From Berghia stephanieae (Eukaryota > Mollusca > Gastropoda > Nudibranchia > Aeolidiidae), in contig CM067445.1 of NCBI GenBank assembly GCA_034508935.3, positions 25,677,983 to 25,741,982 on the forward strand: 64,000 bases of DNA, read 5' to 3'. Position numbers and translations under genes: made by a program. Shown here piece after piece: positions 23,854-38,885 of this stretch (the first letter of the stretch is position 1; each line of letters starts with the position of its first letter). The notes below the pieces were generated by a model, which saw only the letters and a program-made list of their open reading frames with translations, had not been told where the DNA came from and made no database searches.

Positions 23854-24596
23854 GCGTTTAAACTGATGTTATAGCTAATTTATAACACTATTTATTTCTT
23901 CATTAATATAATGTATCTTTTTCCAAATAAAGAAATCTATTGCTCTTCATAGGGATGACAAAAAAAATGCGAACCATAATAAAACCACTTCATTTTAACC
24001 ACTTAATGGGGAGAAAAATCTTTGTACCGTTTCAGAATTCATAGTTTATATCTTTTCAATACATTTGACTCATCATTGCTATTTTTGTATCAAGAGCATT
24101 ACTTTCCAATTTTAAATATTACTCATTTGATAGAAAAATTTATATCTCGTTTTTAAAATGCTGGAGTTGCCCCATTCAATCTGGAAGTGGGATTTTGTAA
24201 TGGAAAGTTTACAATAAAATCTCCTCTCATTTCCTTGGAAAAGAAAGGAATGTATCCAAGTCTAAACCAGTCATATCGACACCTTATCAATTCACTTTTA
24301 TTTAATTACATTTCAGCTCACTTACTTATAGGGATATGGTGCTCAAGACCCGATTTTTTTTTCCCTATATCTCATTGGTAATAAAAAAATTCAATATTAC
24401 AACATACAGTTAAGTAAAAGAGCTCTGTATAGTGACATTTATACTGCGGTAAATGGCAAGTCCAAATTGACAGTCAATACAAAACTTTTGGTCCACTGAA
24501 ATCACTTGCTTCCGGATGAATTAAGTCCCGTACTAGTAGCTTGGTTGACAACCAGTGATACAGCACTATCATTATTTTTTTTAAAAACAAAAAAAA

Positions 24597-24830
24597 CTAA
24601 GCTATTGTATAGCGCAATATCCACTAAACATGCTCAAAGTCAAAGTGCTTTACAAAGGGTCCTGCTAACAGCAACACTTACCATGTAGGATGAGATACAG
24701 GATATTAAATATTTTTCTGACAAAGTCAACGCTGTTAGCAGCCATGTAGTCATTTTACACCTGAATACAGTTAGAGAATGAGTAGAGAGCCTTTTCCGAC
24801 TCAACTATGCACTGCTCAGAACAATTGTCG
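24597..24830 (-). repeat. SINE copy (family A), tail and core
   Basis: Starts with the tail TATAGCGCAATATCCACTAA, then AGTGCTTTACAAAGGGTCC, and on to the core CATTTTACACCTGAATACAG and GAGCCTTTTCC. The head is missing. Confidence 0.65.
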
Positions 24831-27351
24831 GAGGTGATTGAGAGACCTGACTTACTCTGAGCCAGCTGAACAGAAAGACTAACTTGTCATTTTTCTCCAT
24901 TCAGAGTATTTCCAAAAATATTTTTAGAAGTATTTATCAGTGACCCTAACACCAAGTGATTGGATCTGATAGTTTGAAGAGAAACAGGGTATTTTTTATC
25001 TGGCAATGTCTCATAAAAGTTATTCTTACTCGTTGATGATGCAAGCATTAGTGCCAGTCACACATCATTCTGGCTGAGTAGTGGAGCATACTTTCCATCA
25101 AAAGTCATTAGGATATTTTTATTTTTTTTTCTTTTCTTGAGATTAATTGCTTACTGAACTGGAATGTGGAGTTTGAAAATTAGATTAAAATGTAATACTA
25201 TGACTGATATGAAGAAAAGAGACGAATGAAAAGTCAAAATACAGTTTTGATCATTACTGTCATGACAACAAATGAAATTCATACAAATACTAATTAGAAT
25301 AGTTTTCTTATAATCAAATTCACCATCAAATCAAATATTGATCATCAAGATTAATCAATAATTTGTTTAAAGCTTCATCATACAATTGTCTGATTTTTTT
25401 CTAACATGGCCAAAGTCAGTTGGTTTTTTGTCATAAATCTCTATTGGTTTTGAAAATAACATAACTGATGTACCTGTACTGTAAGCCGATTGATTTATTG
25501 ATTTCAAGGCAGGAACTATTAATTTCCAAAATACTAACTCCAACACGTCACTGTAATTAATGTCCTTTTCTTATTATGTTATAAAATATGTGGTATCCAC
25601 TAGAAACCTTGATGGAAGTTTTGGTTTTTAATGATGACTGAAATTTAAGCTACAGACTAACCAAATTATTTTTCTATCTCGTGTTTTGCAAGATGAGTCA
25701 AATTTATACAAATTGTTCATTATTATTTTTAAAAATCTAAATTATTTATTTTATCACATATTAAGGCATGAAGTTGTACTTATTTTCTATCTGTATTAGG
25801 TATTGTTTAGATTAAATATTCTTAAATGAATGTAAAATAATATGTGCGATGGGTGGAATCCCCTTTGGTGTGGAGGAACATTGGCCGCCCCTGAGCTAGA
25901 AGATTCTTCATTGTCCCTCATCCTTGTTCTCCTCTATACCCCTTTATCATTTGTCTTCTCCATATGGATTTGTGTCCCTGTTCTGGAATGGGACTATAAT
26001 GGTTGCATTTGGGTTCTGCATGGAGTCTTAAGCTGAGAAGGAAACATGGTTTTGTCTATAAATATCAGAGAGAATTATTATGCTTATTTTACATATTAGT
26101 GTATCCTTTTTGCTGGGGATCCTTTAGCAGTGTCTTTTAGGGAGCTTCAGGCTGGCTTCAAAGATATGTTGCCCTTGGATTCTCCTTTGTCTTATTTTTT
26201 TTTTCTAAGTTAGGTGGCTTGATCTAAATCTTTTGATTATCCCATCATATATTCCTTTTTTTACTGGAGCTGAAATGCCCTAAAAGTGTCACACGCACAG
26301 GAAAACTGCTTAAAGCAAGTAACAGCAAACAAAAATAGTATCATGTTGATGAGAGCCCCTTTTACTTTTAACAATTGTATAACCTTTAAAACTAGTAGAA
26401 ACTATACAATCTGGGTTGGGTTCCTGACCTCCAATAGTGGACAGGGAGGATACTTACTATGTCTTCTAAATCCCTTTATCTGTTTTCCAACTAGCTTTTT
26501 GTCTTTGTATTGGATTGAGATTACTTGGTTTTGTCCTTTGGCTGGAAGGGAAATAGTCAAATATATAGTTAAAGTTTTGGGAGCTGATTTTTTTTTTTTC
26601 CTTGTAAATTATCTCTCTGTTATCTATGTTGTTTTGAATGAATAGTGTAAGCATTCGAGTGTGTTCCTCTAAGTGGGATCCTGTGCTTGTGCCTGATGAG
26701 ACTTTAGGTGATTTCAAACTATGCATAATGATTGTATGCTCTTGGAATCTATATCTGTTCCCTATTCGTACCGTTTTCCTTTGTCTTACTTTTTCTTTTT
26801 CTTTGGTGCTTTTATTGTAATTCTAGAATTTTTTTATTATCCCATTTACTGATGCTGATTTGACCTAAATATGTCACCAGCGCCATAAAAACCTTAAATA
26901 CAAGCAAACAGAATATACAATGAAACTATGGAAATAAGATGCAAACTTTATAAATGGAGGAGACAAATCATTACTCAGACTGATGGATTTGGCACAATCA
27001 AAAGTAGATAGTTAGTTACAAAATAAACCTCGCTTTCAGGTTTATTCATGGATAAAACATGGCCGTAATACTAGACTTGAGATGTTTGGTTTTCTTCCTA
27101 TCGTTTTCAATTTGAATTAATATCTGCCATTAATCACAACTAGTTTTATGTTTGCATCTATGTAGAACTAAATTTTCACACCTCTTCATATTTGTCATGA
27201 AGAAATTAACTTTAACAGTCTATGTCATCTGATTTAATGTAATTCTTGTCTATCCTTTCAATTTGCGGTAACTGCATCCTTGTTGACTTTGTTAATTTTA
27301 GAGAAAGGAAATGTGTACTATTATCAATGGGGTTTTGTTTTATGATTATGA

Positions 27352-27535
27352 ACTGGTGCGGCTATGTGGTCTTGTGGTGTGACACTCGCTTTCGGAAGGC
27401 CCTGGCTTCGAGCCTCGCTCAGTGCATAGTTGAGTCCTTGGAAAAGGCTCTTTACTCACATTCTCTCACCGTACTGAGGTGTAAAATGAGTACCTGGCTG
27501 TTAACAATGTTGTCTCTGCCAGAAAAAAAAGTAAT
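27352..27535 (+). repeat. SINE copy (family A), best head and core
   Basis: GTGGTCTTGTGGTGTGAC (A-box region), TGGCTTCGAGCCTCGC (B-box region), then GAGTCCTTGGAAAAGGCTC, TTTACTCACATTCTCTCACC and AAAATGAGTACCTGGCTG. This is the clearest copy of the family. Confidence 0.75.
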
Positions 27536-27552
27536 ATTGCCTAACAGGCATC

Positions 27553-27897
27553 ATGGGAGCCTCTGGATCTAAGGCTGAAAGACTGACTATTAGTGGATTG
27601 TTTAGAGGCAATGTTACAAGCAGATGTTGTAAAGACATAGATCACAGTGAAATTGATCCTGTCCTGATAAGTTGCATTAAAAAATCTCGCAGCAAGTATC
27701 ATGCTGAGTTGCAAAAACAGAAAGAGGAAAAGGAAAGAAAAAGACAAATGTTTGATCAAGCAGTTGTAAAGGCGGAAACAAAAAAGCAAGCAAAGGCAGT
27801 CCGGGAGAAGGCAATTAAAACAGACTATGAGCTTCATATAAAGAAGCACTCCAAACAGGTTGGGCCCCCACCTAGAAAGAGGCCCAAAACACACTAG
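27553..27897 (+). CDS. Small intronless ORF, 114 aa, unrecognised, strongly basic and coiled
   Basis: ATGGGAGCC opens a 114-residue frame beginning MGASGSKAERLTISGLF. The first residues resemble an N-myristoylation signal (MGxxxS). Residues 18-45 hold FRGNVTSRCC and IDPVLISCIKK. From about 50 the chain is a Lys/Glu-rich helix (KQKEEKERKRQMFDQAVVKA), ending in PPPRKRPKTH, which resembles a nuclear localisation signal. It lies directly after a SINE and before the 0.5 kb repeat cluster, so it may be the tail of a transposon protein rather than a host gene. Family not recognised. Confidence 0.35.
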   Translation: MGASGSKAERLTISGLFRGNVTSRCCKDIDHSEIDPVLISCIKKSRSKYHAELQKQKEEKERKRQMFDQAVVKAETKKQAKAVREKAIKTDYELHIKKHSKQVGPPPRKRPKTH

Positions 27898-28898
27898 TAC
27901 TCTTCAAGTACTCAAAAGAAGTCATCCTGCCTACTTTCCTGTGGTGCAAGAATGTTCTAGGTGAGTTTTCCGTTTTTCCGAGACTTTTCCTCCTTTATGA
28001 ATGACTTTTTGTGAGTATCATCACTGATGAACATCTTGAAGAAAGAATTGAAGACTGCTCGACGTTTTTTTTTTGTTTTGTTTTTTTTTTGGTGGGGTTT
28101 TTTTTTTTTATATATATATTATTTGAAGAATTTTGTCATTTCATTCATAGTGAAATACAATGGAGACTGAGTCTCTTGTTCAAGAGAACTGAAATTAGGG
28201 TCTTGATTAATCCAAAGCTCAATCCACTCAGCTGTTTGTTATCAAAAGTATTATTTGTTGTTTGTTTTTTTGTGAGTATGTGTGTAAATATGTAATATAA
28301 CTCATTCCATTGAGATTATTGTGATATGTAATGATATTGTAATTTATATGTTGTGCTGACAAATGTAATGCTTCTGACTGTATGGGATTCTAATTCTTTT
28401 GTCCAATTTCCTTTTTGATGTTCTACTACTGCCCTAGTTTGCGCTGGGTGGGGATCCTGACCTCCCATAGTGGGCAGGGGGATACGTTCTGTGTCTTCTA
28501 TCCCCTTATATCTGTTTTCCAGCATGCTTTCTGTCTTTGTCTTGGAATGAGATTACTTGGTTTTGTCCTGGCCCTGACCGGAGTCCTAGCTGGGAGGGAA
28601 ACAGTCAAATGCATAGTTATTGTTTTGGGAGATGATATCTTTTTCCTTGTAAATCATCTCTCTGTTATGTATTATTATATTTGTTATTTTGAATGTATAA
28701 TGTAAGCATTAGAGTGTATTCCTCTTTGTTGGATTTTGTGCTTGTGTCCGGATGAGACTTATAGGTGATCTCAAACTAAGTACATTAGTGGTATGCTCTC
28801 GGAATCTACATCTGATCCCTATTTGTTTCCAGTTCCCCTATGTCTTATTTTTTCTTGGGTGCTTTAGTTGTAATTCTAGAACTTTTTACTATCCCATT

Positions 28899-29238
28899 TG
28901 CGGGTGATTGGATGGGAGCATCACCCTTGAATCATATACCTATGATGTTCGCATGGGTGTACGATCCGATAGTGATGTCGTTTCTTCTTCTCTTTACTAG
29001 CTTATCCTGCTTCTTTGGTTTGTGATTGTATTTTTGACAGGGGATATTTTTTTTTCTGTAAATCTTCTGCCTGTTTGTTCTTGGTTATTTATAATTTAGC
29101 TTATGATATCTTTAGGTTATGATTTTGATTTACATTTGTACTATTTTTGTTAGATTGCTTGTTTTTTTGTTTCAGCGGTCTCTCATATAACCTCAATTGT
29201 GTTGGAAGAGACCTAAAGCAACAAAAAAACAAAAAAAA
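28899..29238 (+). mobile_element. Short A-tailed insertion in a 0.5 kb repeat unit
   Basis: About 340 bp ending in an A-rich tail lies between two copies of actatcccattt (about 28889 and 29242), which fits a retroposed insert with a roughly 12 bp target duplication. The sequence before the tail (GGAAGAGACCTAAAGCAAC) is not recognised. Confidence 0.45.
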
Positions 29239-31887
29239 AACTATCCCATTTTCTTCCTATTTACTGGTGCTGATATAACTTAAATGTGTTGCAAGCGCAG
29301 TAAAACCCTTAAAAACGAAAACATGTTCTGGACGGATGAATTCTTATTCAGTCCACAACCTTTTATCTCTCCTATCCTCCTATGTCATTTTTCCTTTCCA
29401 TGTAGCATTATGTTCTTGTTTTGGAGTGAGACAATTTGATTTCACCTTGGTCCTACATGGGAGTTGTTTGCCGAGAGGAATATTGTCAAATAAATTTATC
29501 TTATTATGAGAGATCATATTTTTTTCCCCTTAGAAAGCATCTCCTTGTCCTGGGTGGGGTACCTGACCTCCCATAGTGGGCATGGGTGTACATACTGTGT
29601 CTTCTTTCCCCTTATATCTGTTTTCCAACATGCTTTCTGTCTTTGTCTTAGAATGCGATTTCTTGGTTTTGTCCTGGCCCTGGGGAACAGTCAAATTCAT
29701 ACTTATTGTTTTGGGAGGAGAATTTTTTTCCTTGTAAATCATCTCTCAGTTATGTATTATTATATTTGTTATTTTGAATGTATAATGTAAGCATTTGAGT
29801 GTATTTCTCTTTGTTGGATTTTGTGTTTGTGTCCAGATGAGACTTATAGGTGATCTCAAAACTAAGTACATTGGTGGTAAGCTCTTGGAATCTACATCTG
29901 ATTCCTATTCGTTCCCAGTTCCCCTTTGTCTTACTTTCTCTTGGGTGCTTTTATGGTAATACTAGAACTTTTTACTATCCCATTTTCTTCCTTTTTACTG
30001 GCACTGATATAACCTAAATGTGTTGCAAGCGCTGTAAAACCCTTAAAAACAAACATCTCCTTGTCGTATACTTTACCAACGTTATATGTTGGTGGAAAAT
30101 CATTGACAGTGGCATTTCAGATCTTTTTGATGGTTTCAGATTAGTTACAAGGATGCCTTGCTCTTGAATGTACTTGTCTCTGTTGAGCTTGTCTTTTTTG
30201 CCCTCCTTTTTTTAGTGCTTGTTAGCTTTTTTTATAAATCTTTTGACTGTTTTTTTTATCTTCCTTTTTTTTTTTTACATTTTATTAAAGGTGTAGGAGC
30301 CATAAAACCCTATATATAAACAAAAATAATTCGGTTATGATTTATCCATTTGACCATGCTCAATTCTCGAGCATTCAAATATTTTGTCATCTTTCTTTTT
30401 TAACTGGCGCTGAAATGAACTTTGAACTTTAATGTCACAAGCGCTGTGAAATCCTTATAAACAATAACTAACTTCTTGGAGGAAACAGTCTAGTGAATGT
30501 CATGTCTCCTTTTTTTTTATCTGTGATATTTTGACCTCGTAAATCAGATTTCTATGTCATATCATTTTATTTATAATGATCTTTCGTAATCCGTTAAGTG
30601 AAGACTTCTTGGCTTGATCGTCCTCAAGTTTCTGACTGGAACTTTTTTAGATGGTCTGAAGCGAAACAGATAAATTGATTGCTCTTATAATCGACTTCTG
30701 TTCCATGTTTGGCCTAGTCCCCTTTGATCTTACTTTTTATTGTGTGCTTGTTAATGTTGACCTGTAATATTGTAACTTTAACTTCCCCACCATTTTCCCT
30801 GTTACTGGCGCTGAAATGACCTTTGAATTTGAATGTCAAAACCTCTGTAAAAGACCCTTATAATATAACATCGTACTTATTTGTACTTTCTGTGTTGTCA
30901 TCAGCTGATTTTCATAATGACAATGATAATATAATAATATTGATTATTACAATTTAAAATACACATGGACTGATCCACAGTTATTTTTGTCGTGTATTTG
31001 GATGATTTTTATTTTTATTTTCAATGAACAAAATGCCTTTCTTTAAATAATATTATGATTCAATAAAACTAAGATATCTGATGCTGAATTAATTTTTTTT
31101 CTCTTTCCATTTTCTTTATTTTATTATTTCATTTCATTCTTCTCTTCTCTTGATCTGAATCTGGGTGGGGTCTTTTGACCTCCCAAGGTGGGTGGATAGA
31201 TCACTATTGCTGTGTCTTCTATCCTCCCCCTATATCCGTTTCCTTTTCCGGTTTGCTTTCTGTCCTCTTGGAATGAAATTGACGGGTTATGTTCCCTTAC
31301 TTCCACTGACAAAGGTTTGTGTCCTTGTTCAGGACTGAAACCATTTAATTTTGACAGGGGCCTTCTTTGGTCTTCAGCTTGGACGGGATTGAGAGATTAA
31401 ATGAATGACTTGTCTCTTCTTGTGAGAGATTTTTTTTTTCATTGTAAATCACCTCTCTTTTTAATATTTTTATATGATAATTCACTTTATAAAACATGAG
31501 ACCATAAATTTCATTTGTTTCCACCTGAGTGCTGCCTGCATTCTTTTTTCTAGAGTGAGAAGGAAACAAATCGATGGATTTATCTTTTTGTGATAATTTT
31601 TATTTCCTTGTAAATCGTCTCCTCTCTAAAGATGTTATTTTATTATTGTATATAAGCATATTTTGTAATATGATTCACTGGGTGGGGTCTTTCGACATGT
31701 CATGGTGGGCAGGAGGTCACTTGCTGTGTCTTCTATATCCCTATATCTTTTCTGAGTTGCTCTGTCTTTAACTTGGAATGGGATTACTTGATTTTGTCCT
31801 GGCTCTTGCCAGAGTCCTTGGCTGAAAGGGAAATAGTCAAATGGTTTCGGGGAGATGATTTTTTTCCCCTTGTAAATCATCTGTTAT

Positions 31888-32638
31888 TGTCATGGTCTCA
31901 AGTGAGTAAAGAGCTACTCGACTATGCATAAAGATATATGTAGAATGAGGCCCCAGAATTTACTAGTTACTATAAATGAAAAACAATTAACGATTTGTTT
32001 ACAATGAAATAAAAATAATGATGGAATTTAATTAAAAGAGATAAACAGTGATCGTGGCAGTTACAAATAGAGATATGAATATTTTACGTAACTTATGATA
32101 ATATGTCAGGTTCATAAGTTTACGTTTCCAGGCAGTTGATGGGCTTGGATGATCTATTCCTCTGATAACAGGATCGGACTCGTAAAATTCCACTTCCAGG
32201 CAATTGGTAAGAAGTTATTGTGTAGTCCTTTGACAGCGGGCTTGGGTTTGATCCTTGAAGATTATACAATCAAAGTTAAAAGCTCCGGCGTCTTAATGGT
32301 GTAGATATAATATCTACAAAGTCCCAAAAGATAAAAATCTTCCAGTATATATATAGGAATAGAGCGACTGGCCGTCCGGCATAGATTGTGGAGAGAAAGT
32401 GAGTGTAGAGTGTTAGACCTATCAGCTTTTATAATAAATGGCTACGTGACAGAATGTAGAACGAAAAGTATTCACTAATTAGAAATTAATTCGAGGGAAG
32501 GCTATAAAAGGAAAGACGATCTAATATAAGAAGGTAAAGTTTATCTAAGCCTACCGAAATATAACTGGAGTGAGATGAATTCAGTTCTTAATAAAATAAA
32601 ATTTAATAAGATAATTGTGAACAACCTTTACTGTGACA
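31888..32638 (-). repeat. 3' LTR of the gypsy-class element
   Basis: 751 bp partner of the LTR at 57462-58211. It abuts the duplication GTTAT at 31883-31887 on its outer side and the polypurine tract on its inner side. Confidence 0.92.
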
Positions 32639-32650
32639 CCCCCCACCCAC
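32639..32650 (-). promoter_or_regulatory. Polypurine tract of the LTR element
   Basis: On the minus strand GTGGGTGGGGGG lies directly against the 3' LTR, the standard place for plus-strand priming. Confidence 0.75.
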
Positions 32651-33219
32651 GTTTAAAATATACTCTTTAACCATTACGGGAAAGATAGATTTTACAAACG
32701 GAAGTAAATTTACTATCATGATACTCTAGCATTAATCCATTGTTATGATTTGTGCTACAATTAAATTATTTATTAACTAGACATGGAAATGTTTATATTA
32801 ACGTAGGTATATGAATGGGTGACAATAACAATGAAAGATTGTGATTACAAATCATTGTGATGAACAACATGATGGCAATGTGATTACAAATCATTGTGAT
32901 AAACAATAGTGATGGCAATGAAGCATGATTTAAGTCGATGATATGAAGGTAATTTACTGAATGAAAATGTAAATGGAATATTGACATTTCAATTATTAAT
33001 CATAAATGAGTGAAAATTCATAACAATAATAGATAAAGAGAAGATTTCCCAAATCATGAATGGGTATGGTATATATATCCAAACAATACTCAATGTTACA
33101 TTAAGTTAGGTCATCATGTTTACAAATAAAATTATCGAAATTGTGCGTTCTGATTTGGCATAATTTGCGAGGTAACTAACAGTATGCATGGGAGGTTAAG
33201 TTATACCCTTCTCACGTGT

Positions 33220-33529
33220 TTACACTAATCGAGAAAGTAGGTCGGCGTGAATATTTTCACAGCCTGGTATGTGAGAGATACTGAAAGAGTAATTTTGCAA
33301 AAATAGACTCCACCTTAGTACTCTACTATTATTCATTTTGTTATTTCTTATGTACGTGAGTGGTTTATGGTCCGTTTCGACCACAAACTCTTTTAGCAGT
33401 AGATATCTGCTGAATGTCTTTAAAGCAAAGACGATGGCCAGTCCTTCACGCTCTATTACAGAGTATCGTGATTCTCTGTCCAATAATTTTCTGCTTGCAT
33501 ATAAGCAAGGCATTAGAGTTCCCTCATGT
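33220..33529 (-). CDS. RNase H end of pol (part of broken gypsy-class element)
   Basis: Minus-strand residues SRYSVIEREGLAIVFALKTF, VVETDHKPLTYI and ENIHADLLSR are the conserved end of a gypsy-type RNase H (DHKPL and the H-x-A-D-x-L-S-R block). The hAT insertion separates it from the rest of pol. Confidence 0.8.
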
Positions 33530-35642
<2,113 letters not shown>

Positions 35643-37615
35643 CCTCATGTTCCTGTAATAGTACACCTGCGATGCCCTTATCAGACGCGTCAGTTCTTAC
35701 AACAAATTCTTTTGATATGTCGGGTAATTTAAGAATTGGTTCTGAACAGAGTAATGCCTTTAATTGGTTAAAGCTATTCTGACACACTTCTGTCCAAACA
35801 ATTTTGTTCGGTGACCCATTCTTTGTCAGATTTGTTAGCGGTGTCGCGATGTGCGCGAAGTTGTAAATGTATTTCCTGTAAAAATTTAGGAGCCCAAGTA
35901 CTTTGCGTACTTCTTTTTTTGTCTTAGGTGGTTGCAATTGTGCGATTTTTGTTTGTTTTTCTGTCTCGGGTGTCTGTGTCCCATGACCAACGGTATGATT
36001 AAACCTGCATTTGAAGCTTCGATATTAGTAAACATAGGTTGCGACACTGTGTCTCTATCAAAATATTTTTTTAGCATATTTGCATGGAATGTCTTTGTTG
36101 TGTTGTTGATTTTAATCTCGTAATTAACATTAGATTTTACTGCTGTTATTTTGAATGGTCCTTTCCATGTAGCTAAAAGTTTACTCGAGTCATCGGGTAA
36201 GAGTATTAGTACTTTGTCACCAATCGCAAATTTTCTTGACTTGCTTTTTCGATCGGAGTATTCCTTGTATTTCTCTGCTTTTTTAGTGACGGATTCCTGT
36301 GCTAGCTTACATGTGTCCTCTATTCTGTCTTTCAGGTTTCTTACATATTCGTAAGCAAACATAATTTCGTTATTGTCCTCCTCATTCCCTTTACAAATGT
36401 CGGCTACTATATTGATCGGGCCGCGAGGTGATCGTCCATACATCAACTCAAATGGGGAGTAGCCTGTAGATTCTTGGAGTATTTCTCTATATGCAAATAG
36501 GATTGCTGGTAAGTATCTGTCCCAATCATCTGGTTTTTCTGCTGACACTTTTCTTAACATATTCTTTAGAGTGCCATTAAATCTTTCACAAAGACCATTT
36601 GCTTGGGGGTGGTAGGGAGTTGTGAATGAGTGTTGGATTCCCATGAGTTTCATGGTTTCATGCATCATATGTGATGTAAATTGGGGTCCATTGTCCGACA
36701 GTATCTCATTTGGTATGCCTATTCTAGTAAAAATTGTCAGCAATGCTTCAGCTATGTGATCCGATGTAGTTGATTTCAATGCTATCGCTTCTGGCCACCT
36801 GGTTGCGTAATCGACTAGTGTTAGTATGTGTGTATGGTTTCTATCTGATTTTGTTAAAGGGCCTATAATGTCAATTGCAACTTTTTGAAAAACTTTTTCA
36901 ATAACTGGGGTTGTCTCTAATGGCAATCTCGGTATTCTGCCTTTTGCGACTCTTCTTTGGCATGTGTCACAAGATTTCACATATTCTCGGATGTCTTTAG
37001 TAATTCCAGGCCATGTGAAATTCTCGGATATTCTCTTCAATGTGGAAGAGCTCCCAAGATGTCCAGAAGTTATTGAATCGTGCGCTATTCCAAGGATTTT
37101 GTTTCTGTAAATACTCGGCGTGACCAGTTGTTTAGCTATTTTGTTTCTTTTCCTATGTAACCTGAACAGAATATCTTTTTCAATGATGTATTCAACTTTT
37201 GATTTCGTCCCTTTGTTTGCGATATTGAAATATGAAGTTAAAGTCGGGTCCTTTTTCTGTTCTTCAATGAACCTGTTCCTGTCAAATTGTTGTGGTTCTA
37301 GAGAAATAGTCATTGGCTTCTCTGTTGTCTTAGTCATCTTTCTTGTTTCTGCTAGACAAGCTGTTTCTTGGGTTAATGACCATTCTTTTACATCTGTTGG
37401 GTTGTCTTTAAGACCTTTTATATTGCCAACAATAACATCAGCGACGGGGTTGGGAAGTATACAGCATTCCACTATTCCTGTATAGTATGGGGTTTCTATG
37501 TACACATTAGCTGTTTCAAAGGTTTCGACTGTGCCACTGAATGTGATGCATTGTACCGTTTTTCCAGTTTTGTCTTCGTCATTGATCAAAGATGCTTTTA
37601 TTCCTACTGTACTGC

Positions 37616-38523
37616 AGTAGTAATATAAAAAGCATGAGAAGCCGTTGTTAAATTGTTAAATAAAAAATTGCATGATCAGCAGTTTATAACAATAGTGTGT
37701 AATGTGTTTATAGTATTACACATGTGTAATAGGTGTGTCAATTGTATTATTGTTGTGTGTTGTACACACTTTGCAGTTATTTTTAATTGTATTATTGTGT
37801 GTTTTACACACTTTGTAATTATTAATGTCGTTAATATACATGTGTAGGAGAAACCGTTATTAAATTGTAAAATATGTATTATCATTTTATTATAGTAGTG
37901 TGTAAGTTTGTTATAGTATAAGATATATATGTAAAACGTGTGTTAATTTTATTATTGTCGTGTGTTTTACAAACTTTGTAGTTATTTTTAAAATTGTATT
38001 ATTGTGTGTGTTTTACACACTTTGTAATTATTTCTTAACATACATGCGCAGGAGAAACCGTTGTTAATTTCTTTAATATGTATTATGATTATTTTATTAT
38101 AGTGTAAGTGTGTTATAGTATAAGATATATCTAATCCTTGTGTTGATTGTATTATTGTTGTGTGTTTTACCCACTTTGTAATTATTTCCGTCTTAGATGT
38201 GCGATAGCTATATTGATAAGATTTAAAAAATAGATAACAAAAAGTCCATGTTTTAATGTCATTGTCCTAATGTAATGTCTGTGAATAGATACGAAGATGC
38301 AACGTCACATAAGTTAATAACACTCACTTTAAACAATGTTGATATATTTTAGAATAATAATAATCATAGGTTCAAAATTACTCATAATAGATCTCGCATC
38401 TCTATTCGGATTTGAACTTGAGACATTTTCGTGCGATAGATAGACGCCTTACAATTTGATCAATAAAGAATCGGTGTGTGAATACGACACATGGTTGTGA
38501 GCAAAACAATTCGTCGTTTTCTT
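37616..38523 (+). repeat. Left terminal inverted repeat of the Polinton
   Basis: About 0.9 kb, matching 51195-52108 in inverted orientation. Inside are three tandem units of about 205-212 bp, each marked by gagaa(a/g)ccgtt (37636, 37848, 38052), and a tRNA-like module (38400-38468). Confidence 0.88.
38400..38468 (-). other. tRNA-like module in the left Polinton TIR
   Basis: Minus-strand copy of the 69-base module of the right arm, with the same 7 bp end-pairing and GTTCAAATCC B-box-like block. Confidence 0.45.
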
Positions 38524-38885
38524 ACGATTCCTATCTTCTCTGAAAGCCCATAATCGCGCAGAAAGCTTACTCAGCGAAAAAAGATGAAACATAATCAATA
38601 GTATCAAAAAAAAAAAGACTTATTGCGTTGTATTGATTAAAGATCCATTTGTTCCTTACATATTTATTTCAACAGGCTGTTAAATTTTCATGAAACCGAC
38701 ACGGTTGTTGTATTGAATTTCCCAATTCTTATCATTTAAAACTAACACTTGCTTGGTCTATGGAGATTAAGCGTTTAAAGTCATTTCATTATTGCACGTT
38801 TTATCAGAGAATTACGCGATGTCAAGTCACGTTTATCGATATCTTTTGGCAAGAAATTATTGACGAGAACTATATATAATAGAGA

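Larger units (their letters stand above)
21791..25839. other. Intergenic, mostly unexplained AT-rich DNA
   Basis: Apart from the decayed LINE (22290-22700), triplet block (23107-23440), coding-like fragment (23622-23853) and SINE (24597-24830) I see nothing I can name. 24831-25839 in particular holds no feature. Confidence 0.5.
25840..31882 (+). repeat. Cluster of diverged 0.5 kb repeats, head to tail
   Basis: About ten units, whole or partial, start near 25848, 26407, 28436, 29345, 29548, 30058, 30480, 31160, 31500 and 31678. Landmarks in order: TGGGTGGGGT, CTGTGTCTTCTATCCC, GAATGAGATTACTTGGTTTT, CTTGTAAATCATCTCTC, GATGAGACTTATAGGTGATC, ACTATCCCATTTTCTTCC, and the end GCGCTGTAAAACCCTTAAAA. 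The unit seems non-coding; similar short frames in several copies are shadows of shared sequence. A SINE and the ORF at 27553 sit inside the cluster. Confidence 0.75.

Noticed and set aside
28415-29790. Two similar ORFs ending in the same residues, as a gene family
   Set aside because: The similarity comes from the 0.5 kb repeat units; other units do not keep the frame.
37636-38200. CRISPR-like array in the Polinton arm
   Set aside because: Three 205 bp tandem units inside a terminal inverted repeat of a eukaryotic element; no short direct repeats with spacers.
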